Assembly: GCA_014728085.1 (NCBI GenBank)
Contig: WJMF01000196.1
Coordinates: forward strand, 1 to 34,070
Source of the DNA: Candidatus Zhuqueibacterota bacterium
GTDB taxonomy: Bacteria; Zhuqueibacterota; Zhuqueibacteria; Residuimicrobiales; Oceaniaggregativiventaceae
Direction: 5' to 3'
DNA length: 34,070 bases
Both the position numbers and the translations under genes were made by a program. Positions 1 through 7,290 of the stretch are shown here, piece by piece. The notes beneath the pieces are model-generated. The model was not told the origin of the DNA. It was given only the letters and a program-made list of their open reading frames with translations, and did no database searches. Each line of letters begins with the position of its first letter. The stretch's first letter is position 1.

Positions 1-137
1 AATGTTTACTTGTTCATTTCGTTCTCGTAACATTGCGAGATTTCCTTATAATATCTGTTTTTTGTCGTTTTGACAATAAATATAGGAAATCAAATGAATA
101 TTTACAACAACTTAGATAAAAAATTTTTCAACAGAAA

Positions 138-2846
138 CTATTTAGAAAATAATTGATTTAATTTCACAAGCATATTCAACAGCTCACCCTCCTTTTGTAA
201 AAGGCTGCGTAATAATTGATTCTGTTCTCTTGTTTCAAAGTGTTTAGCCAATTGCTCATGCGTCAGAAAACGATCACAATAAGAGTCATCATAATGGACA
301 GGTTCTTCCTCTATTTTCAAAATTTTCAGTATTCTTATTTCGCCAACCTTGTCAATATTAAAAGGGCCATAATACTCCTTACCGATAGAAGAATTTTGCA
401 AATAGGCAGGTAGTTTTTCACTTAATAGCTTATTTATCTTAAGATAAGCACGCCGATGACGCTGTCGAATAGTACGAATTGCCTTGTACATTTGATCGAT
501 TTTTTGTAGTAAATCAGATTCTGCGAGGTTAAGAATAAATTCTAAAGTTTCTTTTTTGCCTGGAGCTATTACATTGCGATCATATAACCAGCGTATAAAC
601 GTTTCATATTTTAATTTAAATCCTTTACGAATCATCGCTCGATGAATTTCGCGTAAATTGTTATGGTGATCTAATTCTTGATATACATAATTTTGTAATG
701 GTTCTTTCCATGCTTCAGATAAAATGCGAAGTTTCTTCTTCCCTTCAATTTCTAACTCTTTATCAACCCACTCTCGAACGATATCGGTTTGGGTATTTCT
801 ATATAGAACAAAGTCACCGACTTTAAGATCATCAAATTCCCTTTCTATAATTTTTCCGTTTTCGCCTTGACTAAAATAATCATTTACAATGTATAATGAA
901 TGATTTCTGGATAAAACCATATAATACCCATTTGCAAAGTTTATGATATAACTATCCATATTGTTTTTTGATATTTTACGTTTTTGTTTTATAATAGGTT
1001 TAGCAATAGATTGTGCCTGCGGTCTATCTGTGGTTTTAGGATTGTTGTAGAGTTTATACAAATAATCAAAATTATGATTCGTGCTTACTTTATATACATT
1101 TTCCCACCATTGTAAAAATTTCCTAGCCATTCTTTTCTCATGTGGATACCAGAAAAAGAAAATCTGATTTGTAGGTGCAAGAAAAGACCATTTTTTCAAC
1201 TTTTCAAAACTCCAAAATCCGGTTATCCAGACCTGATCAAAAAATTCTTGTTTTTGTTCCAGTTTGGCATAATTTCTGTAACTGTATATATATACTTGGT
1301 TCTGTTTCAGTAAACTTGACCAATATTTTTTTGTTTTTTCAATATCCCTTTCGTATCTGGTTATTATTGCAATTTTTTTTGATTTTACTTTATTCAATAG
1401 ATTGCTCATCCATCGAATTTTGGATTTCTCGTCAGTAGCCATTTTTTCAAATAGATCATTGATTGATTTTTCAATAACCTGAATTTTCTTGTTAATTTCT
1501 TGCGGAATTTCCAATTCAATCTTTTTTGCAATTTGTTTTGTCTCAGACAAAACATTGTTCACAAAATCATTAAATAATGTATCAGGATAATACGTCAGCC
1601 AGGAAAAGGATTTTAATAAAGTACCAAGTTTGCTGAGCAATTCATCCATTTCATCTCGTGCATGATTGGATTTTATCAGTCGTTTTAATTGTTGAAATTG
1701 ATCAAATGTATCCGATAATTCAGAAAATCGACAGTCAAGGACATTATATTCTTTTTTAAAATGTGCTCTAAACGAAAAATTCATTTCGTTGAAAGCAGAG
1801 TGGTTTGTATCTTTCAAATTATTATCAAGAAATTTTTCCGGAATCTGAGATATATAAAAGCCCTGACTTTCAAGATAATAAATATAATTATCATCCATCG
1901 GATCCATGATGGTTACAACAGGAAGCTCGAGGTCTAAAATATGCTCAAATGATCCTTTATCCCTTTCAATACATTTTGTGCCGTCAAAAACAACAAGTTT
2001 TATTTGAGAAATATGTTCATCCATATAATTTCTTGCTGTATAGAGGGATGATGCAATGACTAAAAGAGGATGGGCATTTGTCTTTTTTACACTAGAGAAA
2101 TCTTGAAAGAGAGCGGGCGCAATCAAATCACCACACACAACTAAATTGATCAAGTTGTTTTTTGCGCTCAAGTAGCTACTTTTTAAACATGGTATCGTTT
2201 TATTTTTAGAGGTAATTAAAACTATCGTAGAATTATTGCATAACGCATTGCCACAACATTTGATATTCAATAATTCATCAAAAATATCTTTATTATTTGT
2301 ACCTTTATCTTTGTATACTTTTTCTAACAAAGAGAAATTTTTTTCAGTTTGAACAGGCTGAATATATATTCTGTCATCACGATTAACATTTATCGTTCCA
2401 CCATCATTGGACATAATCGGTCGGTTGTGGCTCCAAACATTGTTCGGTGCCCAAATCTTATAATATTTCTCATTTTTATCTGCAATCTGAACAATATATT
2501 TGTTATTATACAGAACTATGTCCTTTTTATTATATTTATATTCTAATGCACGGTCTATTAAATGATACTTTTTAAAAATTGGCAAGGATAGGCAGAAAGA
2601 TATCCAGTATGCTAGAGTAAATCTTTTAGGAAATAATAATCCCAATTTGTTCATATCTTCACGTTGCAGAGCATTATATATCAGACCGCTGCAAACCGAA
2701 ATTATTCGAGGTATCTTTTCCGGGTGATCATACTTTTTATCTTCGCTAACTTTTAACGCTTGCCAATAGGGATGGTCTTCAAACAGTTTAAAATCAATTT
2801 CATTGTAATTCATGCTCAATCCATTAATATACTTGTGAAAAGGCAT
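138..2846 (-). CDS. DrmE-like defence protein (degenerate helicase-like), 902 aa
   Basis: This is a large cytoplasmic protein with no signal peptide or membrane segment. I see no Walker A motif (GxxxxGKT), so it probably does not hydrolyse ATP. Residues ~480-575 look like a degenerate helicase C-terminal half (KIAIITRYERD, later FFFWYPHEKRMARKF). Residues ~640-690 form a small beta module (ANGYYMVL ... LKVGDFVLYR), followed by a helical C-terminus with a WLYDRNVIAPG-type segment. This layout resembles DrmE of class 2 DISARM; the assignment is recalled family resemblance, not a search result. The first ATG (2846) lies inside the 3' end of the KAP gene, and a second in-frame ATG at 2813 lies just after the KAP stop; neither has a strong ribosome site. 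Coupling to the KAP gene is likely. The gene is AT-rich, unlike the restriction genes upstream. The function is unknown; antiphage defence is inferred. Confidence 0.6.
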   Translation of the reverse strand: MPFHKYINGLSMNYNEIDFKLFEDHPYWQALKVSEDKKYDHPEKIPRIISVCSGLIYNALQREDMNKLGLLFPKRFTLAYWISFCLSLPIFKKYHLIDRALEYKYNKKDIVLYNNKYIVQIADKNEKYYKIWAPNNVWSHNRPIMSNDGGTINVNRDDRIYIQPVQTEKNFSLLEKVYKDKGTNNKDIFDELLNIKCCGNALCNNSTIVLITSKNKTIPCLKSSYLSAKNNLINLVVCGDLIAPALFQDFSSVKKTNAHPLLVIASSLYTARNYMDEHISQIKLVVFDGTKCIERDKGSFEHILDLELPVVTIMDPMDDNYIYYLESQGFYISQIPEKFLDNNLKDTNHSAFNEMNFSFRAHFKKEYNVLDCRFSELSDTFDQFQQLKRLIKSNHARDEMDELLSKLGTLLKSFSWLTYYPDTLFNDFVNNVLSETKQIAKKIELEIPQEINKKIQVIEKSINDLFEKMATDEKSKIRWMSNLLNKVKSKKIAIITRYERDIEKTKKYWSSLLKQNQVYIYSYRNYAKLEQKQEFFDQVWITGFWSFEKLKKWSFLAPTNQIFFFWYPHEKRMARKFLQWWENVYKVSTNHNFDYLYKLYNNPKTTDRPQAQSIAKPIIKQKRKISKNNMDSYIINFANGYYMVLSRNHSLYIVNDYFSQGENGKIIEREFDDLKVGDFVLYRNTQTDIVREWVDKELEIEGKKKLRILSEAWKEPLQNYVYQELDHHNNLREIHRAMIRKGFKLKYETFIRWLYDRNVIAPGKKETLEFILNLAESDLLQKIDQMYKAIRTIRQRHRRAYLKINKLLSEKLPAYLQNSSIGKEYYGPFNIDKVGEIRILKILKIEEEPVHYDDSYCDRFLTHEQLAKHFETREQNQLLRSLLQKEGELLNMLVKLNQLFSK

Positions 2847-4164
2847 TCAACCAGCCTGCAACATTTATTAATATGTTTTCATGTTCAAAATAATTTAGGC
2901 GATAGTATTTCTCACCTTTCTGTGATATCAGTTTCCGTTCTTGTTCATTAGCTAAGGAATAAACTAATAATACAAGAAGAGGGTCCTCCTCTTGTTTTAC
3001 TTTATCAGTAAAGACACGAAATTCTGCAAGTTCTATCATAGAGACGAAATCATCAAAATTAACTCTCTGCCTAAGCAATTTTGAAAATACATCTGGAAAT
3101 TTTACTTTCAAAATTGAAACAAAAATCACCATAACTTTATAGACATCATTTAAATTATTAGAAGTTATATTTTCCAAAATAGCAAAATTAACAACAGCTT
3201 GTTCAATCTCCCGAAATGACATATTCCAGTGTCTGATCAATTTAAGAAAAATTTTCATATCCAAATCATCCGGCCTGAACTTTTCATACCCCATTTTTTC
3301 CAAACAATACTCTAGATATCTTCCGCTTTGATCGAGTTGACTACTGTGCTCTATTTTAGGAGCAGGTAAACTGACCCATAGGTTGATGAATTTTTGTAAA
3401 TACGAATTAGCGCTCATGTCGGAACTTCCATATCTGGATTTTATGATTTGCAGCATCTGATCCTGATTCATCACCAAAACGAAAACTATTTTAGGTACGG
3501 AGAAAAGATGTTTGATTTTTTCCAACAAATCCAAAGCAAAAGTTGGTTTACAGCGATCTAGTTCATCTATGATAAAGATCAATTTTTCTTCGCCAAGCTT
3601 TTTTTCTGTTTGATCTCTAAGGAAATCTTGAAAAGACTTTATAATATTTCTTTCTTCCAAAATCAAATCTACTTTTTGGGAAATTAAAATTTCTGTTGAA
3701 TCTTTAACAGCATTGACTATTTTATCTGTATTAATTGATTTCAATGCCGCATGATCAACAATCCCTGGTGTAAATAATTTCAGACCAATCTCCAAACCGG
3801 CAAATCCAATTGCTTTGGCAATCCCTTTTATTTTTTTCTTAAATTCTTTCTCAGATTTTTTATCAAATAGAGTGTAAAGTTCAGCTGCGAGTGCAAGGAA
3901 TGAATCGGAGTGAAAATCACTCTGAAAAGCGTCAAAGTATATGCTTTTCGTTTTAAATTCATTTCTTAACATGCCACGCCACATTTTAACAAAAGTAGTC
4001 TTGCCCGTACCCCATCCCCCGGTTAAACCGATCACTAACGATTCATCGGCTTGTTTGATCAAATTTGTAAATTTCTCGGCAAAAAGTTTGTATCCAAAAA
4101 GATCATTATCATTAGTAAAACCTTCATACTCTTCAAGAATAAGTGGGGGGATACTAATTTTCAT
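2824..4164 (-). CDS. KAP-family P-loop NTPase, 446 aa
   Basis: Walker A is GGWGTGKT at residues 49-56. The extended Walker B is IFIIDELDRC at ~196-205, the DELDRC form typical of the KAP clade of STAND-related NTPases. A sensor-like VMNQDQM follows at ~231, and WNMSFREIEQ near residue 315 fits the KAP sensor-2 region. Many KAP proteins carry transmembrane helices between Walker A and B. Here that stretch (residues ~105-190) is mostly charged with only one weakly hydrophobic piece, so the protein is probably soluble or peripheral. The ATG at 4164 follows an AGG-containing ribosome site. Its 3' end overlaps the start of the DrmE-like gene by 23 nt, and the SF1 helicase lies 63 nt upstream. KAP NTPases occur in several phage-defence systems and probably act as ATP-driven switches. 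Base composition is AT-rich like its downstream partner. The family call is firm; the role is inferred. Confidence 0.85.
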   Translation of the reverse strand: MKISIPPLILEEYEGFTNDNDLFGYKLFAEKFTNLIKQADESLVIGLTGGWGTGKTTFVKMWRGMLRNEFKTKSIYFDAFQSDFHSDSFLALAAELYTLFDKKSEKEFKKKIKGIAKAIGFAGLEIGLKLFTPGIVDHAALKSINTDKIVNAVKDSTEILISQKVDLILEERNIIKSFQDFLRDQTEKKLGEEKLIFIIDELDRCKPTFALDLLEKIKHLFSVPKIVFVLVMNQDQMLQIIKSRYGSSDMSANSYLQKFINLWVSLPAPKIEHSSQLDQSGRYLEYCLEKMGYEKFRPDDLDMKIFLKLIRHWNMSFREIEQAVVNFAILENITSNNLNDVYKVMVIFVSILKVKFPDVFSKLLRQRVNFDDFVSMIELAEFRVFTDKVKQEEDPLLVLLVYSLANEQERKLISQKGEKYYRLNYFEHENILINVAGWLNAFSQVY

Positions 4165-4227
4165 CTTTGAACCTACTTTTTTTGCAAAATCTTAACTAAT
4201 ATTAAAAGTTGAAAAAATACACCCGTA

Positions 4228-6318
4228 TCAATCACATAACCCCATATCCCCCAAAAACTCCGAAACCGGCTCCACCCCGGTAAGGAGCAAATAGTCCCGC
4301 GCCCGGGTGCAGGCCACATAGAGTAGATGGCGTTCGGTGTTGTAGACCTCTTGCAAATCGGATTCGTCGGTAACGGTTTCGATGCGGTCCTGCAAAGGGA
4401 TGATTTCGTCATCGCAGGCCATGACGACTATGGCTCGAAACTCTAATCCTTTCGCAGTGTGCATTGTACCGACGGAAATGAGTTTGTTATCAGAATCGGA
4501 TGCCTGGTCTAAAAGGTGGTATTGGAGATTGAGCGTTTTCAGTACCGCAATGGCTCTATTTAATATTTTTTGCGACCGTACAAAAACACCTATCTCTTCA
4601 GGTTTGACATCATCATCAAATCGTTTAGATAACCATTCACTCACCGCTTTAATTTCTGCTTCCTGATCTGGAAATGTCTGAATTATTGGTACTGGTCCGT
4701 TAAAAACCGATATCGTTCCGCTACGTTTTTCGACATTGCCATCCACATCAGATAATTCCGGCTCCAGCAAACGATCGGCATGTGTTCGAATTTGATGCGA
4801 AGTGCGGTAATTGATACGGAGGGTGTGTGACCGGCCTGTTATCTCGGTACCAAGTGCTTTCCAGGAAAAGGGTTGTTGAAAAATACGCTGTCCCAGATCA
4901 CCGGTAAAGAATAGATTGTCCGGACGCTCACTTTTCAAGGCCGCCAAAAATCTCAGTTGTGCAATGCTGATATCCTGTGCTTCGTCGATAACCACAAAGT
5001 CATAGGGTGATTTTGTCTCTTGCGCATAGTGATCAGTGAGCTGATGAAAAAGCTGTGGAAAGGTGACCACTCCCCTCCTGTCGAGTTCTGTTCTAACTGC
5101 TTCAAAAACAGACCAGAGAATTTTTCGCTGACTCTCGGGTAGCCGCGTTTTTCGTCCCAAACGCAGCACATCCCGATACGCCTTCCAGGATTGCAATTCC
5201 CAGGCATCAACAACCTTATTCCATTCATTGAGTAAAAAGGAAAGGGTGAATTTATGATTGTCAATACTTTCGGCAGCCTTTTGCATAATTTCATTTATTT
5301 CGCGACGGTTTGCGATATGGGGCATGGCGAGATGAAGTTTATAGAGTCGTAGTCCAAGCCTGGGCATAGAACACACTTCGATACGTTCTGTCAATCTTGG
5401 CTGGTGCCGGATCAATCGGTGTAATTTGATTTGCAGCATTTTCGCAAGAGTATCGGAAAAAGTAGCGAGAAGAATTCGCGCATGCGGATATTGCCGGGCG
5501 AGATAAACAGCCCGGTGCAGTGCAACAACGGTCTTGCCTGTCCCGGCAGAGCCGGAAATGCGCGCCGGTCCATTGAATTTTTTTTCGACCAATGCTCTTT
5601 GCGCCGGATGCAAAAAAATGGTCCATTTTTCCCAGGGATAGTCAAGAGCGCGTTTCAGTTCCTCAACGTCCTCCATAACCCTGAAGCGCCGTTGAGCATC
5701 GGGATGATCAAAAGGGTCGGTTTCAGGGGGTAAAGTTGCGGGTTGCGGGGGCGCTTCACCAACGGCTAGATCCAGCACCGCTTCTGCCGCTTCAGCCGGC
5801 AATTGTTCGGCCAGCTCCAGAATTGAATTTTCATCAGCTTGTCTGACAGACTCTATCCACTCGCCAGGGACTCCGTAACTCAAAAGCCGCTCATCCGAAA
5901 CGTGATTAAGCAGTGAAGGTTCTGAGAGCTCTTGCATGCAAAACCTTTTATGTTCTTCTAAAACAACTGTTCTCGGGATCTCGCGAATTTTAACTAGTTG
6001 TGCTGCGCCGGTTTTGGGATGGGTTTCCAGTTTTCGCTGTTGAGCCCAGCGGTAGGCAGCATCGTGATGATCGACGTAGCACAACATCAGACTCGAACCG
6101 GTTTTATGGACGATCAATCGAATATCCTGATTCACCCGCACCGACCAAAAACGACGATCCCGACATCTGTCAATTTTATGAAATTTCATCCCCGGATTGG
6201 CCGGATTCATCTGCAGATCAAATGCCGTGGTTTTGACCGCCTTTTGCACTTGACCGCTGAGCCTGACCAGGCTGTCTGTAAAGGTGTCTGCAATACGGAA
6301 TTGCATAGCCGAATCCAT
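4228..6318 (-). CDS. UvrD-like superfamily 1 DNA helicase with RelE/ParE-like N-terminal domain
   Basis: Residues ~5-95 resemble the RelE/ParE toxin fold (MKFHKIDRCRDRRFWSVRV, then DIRLIVHKTG and YVDHHDAAYRWA). An ~140-residue linker follows, then an SF1 helicase core: Walker A GSAGTGKT at ~257-264, Walker B VVIDEAQD at ~442, LRINYRT (motif IV region), VGTMHTAKGLEFRAIVV (motif V) and LLYVACTRARDYLLL (motif VI). The core should unwind DNA 3'-5' using ATP. RelE-fold domains fused to UvrD-type helicases probably act as nucleic-acid-binding modules rather than free toxins, and no antitoxin gene is adjacent. The reading frame also allows a TTG at 6321; ATG 6318 or ATG 6306 is more likely, none with a clear ribosome site. 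The gene is more GC-rich than the KAP gene downstream and the membrane-protein gene upstream, so it may have a separate origin. The helicase is certain; the N-terminal domain is fairly so. Confidence 0.88.
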   Translation of the reverse strand: MDSAMQFRIADTFTDSLVRLSGQVQKAVKTTAFDLQMNPANPGMKFHKIDRCRDRRFWSVRVNQDIRLIVHKTGSSLMLCYVDHHDAAYRWAQQRKLETHPKTGAAQLVKIREIPRTVVLEEHKRFCMQELSEPSLLNHVSDERLLSYGVPGEWIESVRQADENSILELAEQLPAEAAEAVLDLAVGEAPPQPATLPPETDPFDHPDAQRRFRVMEDVEELKRALDYPWEKWTIFLHPAQRALVEKKFNGPARISGSAGTGKTVVALHRAVYLARQYPHARILLATFSDTLAKMLQIKLHRLIRHQPRLTERIEVCSMPRLGLRLYKLHLAMPHIANRREINEIMQKAAESIDNHKFTLSFLLNEWNKVVDAWELQSWKAYRDVLRLGRKTRLPESQRKILWSVFEAVRTELDRRGVVTFPQLFHQLTDHYAQETKSPYDFVVIDEAQDISIAQLRFLAALKSERPDNLFFTGDLGQRIFQQPFSWKALGTEITGRSHTLRINYRTSHQIRTHADRLLEPELSDVDGNVEKRSGTISVFNGPVPIIQTFPDQEAEIKAVSEWLSKRFDDDVKPEEIGVFVRSQKILNRAIAVLKTLNLQYHLLDQASDSDNKLISVGTMHTAKGLEFRAIVVMACDDEIIPLQDRIETVTDESDLQEVYNTERHLLYVACTRARDYLLLTGVEPVSEFLGDMGLCD

Positions 6319-6345
6319 CAAAAAATTAATTGCGTTATCAATATA

Positions 6346-7056
6346 TTAATTAGAATTTGAGCTGTTTACCGCCACCAGTACTGTGACAAGAGCGAGCATT
6401 CCCACTGCAGCACCTGTATTGAATTTGCTTTTTCTTTTTTTATTAATTTGTTGTGAGTATCCTTCAGTAAATTGCATTCTCTGTTCAGTTGTTAATTTTG
6501 AAACATGACGATGGGGGACGTTAACACTTTGATTTGCTGCAATTGCATATCCAATTCCCCAGCCGATTAATCCAAAACAAAATCCTGAAAAACAACCGCC
6601 AATTAATGCACCACCTCCAGAATAATCTCTTAAAGCATATTCCATACCTAAATAATAATAGTCTTCCTGATTTTGAGTGTTCAAATTATTAGGAGTTGCT
6701 GCGTAACTGTCTGTATTTTCAAGTTCCCGTAATAAACTTTCGGCGTCATCATCTTCATTAACGAGCAAATAACCTTCCTGAAGAGGTAAGTTTGATTTTT
6801 GAATAATTTTTAGTCCGGAAAGAGAATCCCTAACAAGAAATACTCTTGCTTTCCCCAATAGCTTGTCTCGATCTATAGGAGAATATATATTGAAGGTATC
6901 CCCTTTTTGCACGCCATCTTCAGTGCCTTTATTACCAATAATTGCAGGGCCTTTGACTTTGATTATTGTCATAGAACGTGTACCAGCGAATAGTAGAAAG
7001 GAAGATGTGAAAAAATATGATAGTATAACAACAGAAACAATTATCTTATTAAACAT
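6346..7056 (-). CDS. Exported membrane protein with FlgT-C-like domain, ~236 aa
   Basis: The start is chosen at ATG 7056 because an AAGGGG ribosome site lies 8 nt upstream; the longer GTG start at 7065 would place that site too close. The protein opens with a signal peptide or anchor (hydrophobic to about residue 25, ending FLLFAG). A beta segment follows (KVKGPAIIGNKGTEDGVQKG, then DTFNIYSP) that resembles the C-terminal domain of flagellar FlgT and related periplasmic proteins. A glycine-rich hydrophobic hairpin (GGGALIGGCFSGFCFGLIGW) lies near residue 150, and a short hydrophobic C-terminus (AAVGMLALVTVLVAV) ends it. Between them is a basic loop. It is therefore envelope-located, with periplasmic N-terminal domain. 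No enzyme motif is visible. It lies in line with defence genes but its AT-rich gene and the 229-nt gap upstream suggest its own promoter. It could be an unrelated cargo gene. Confidence 0.7.
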   Translation of the reverse strand: MFNKIIVSVVILSYFFTSSFLLFAGTRSMTIIKVKGPAIIGNKGTEDGVQKGDTFNIYSPIDRDKLLGKARVFLVRDSLSGLKIIQKSNLPLQEGYLLVNEDDDAESLLRELENTDSYAATPNNLNTQNQEDYYYLGMEYALRDYSGGGALIGGCFSGFCFGLIGWGIGYAIAANQSVNVPHRHVSKLTTEQRMQFTEGYSQQINKKRKSKFNTGAAVGMLALVTVLVAVNSSNSN

Positions 7057-7164
7057 TGCATCCACCCCTTGATGAAAATTATATCAAATTCGAGTTGTTT
7101 TTAATTAAAGGCTATCACTTTTTTATTATTTCCTTTATGATTTCTTTACAAAAGTTTCGATTTT

Positions 7165-7290
7165 TGTCTAAAACTTTATAAAAATGTCTAAAAGTTAACA
7201 ATACTTCATAATTTTAAACTATTGAAAATGATATACTTGAAAAATTCATATAAACAAATAAATGTCTAAACATCCTTTTTTTTGTCTAAA
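7165..7290. repeat. Four TGTCTAAA octamers in two pairs with 20-nt spacing
   Basis: The octamer TGTCTAAA occurs at 7165, 7185, 7263 and 7283, so each pair has a start-to-start distance of exactly 20 nt, close to two helical turns. The block fills the AT-rich gap between the methyltransferase gene and the start of the FlgT-C-like gene; the last copy overlaps the methyltransferase stop codon (7286-7288). On the minus strand the copies read TTTAGACA, upstream of the FlgT-C-like gene. A regulator binding site is plausible but unproven. Confidence 0.5.

Noticed and set aside
4228-6318. Separate RelE toxin gene at the helicase start
   Set aside because: The domain is in frame with the helicase with no stop between, and no antitoxin is adjacent.
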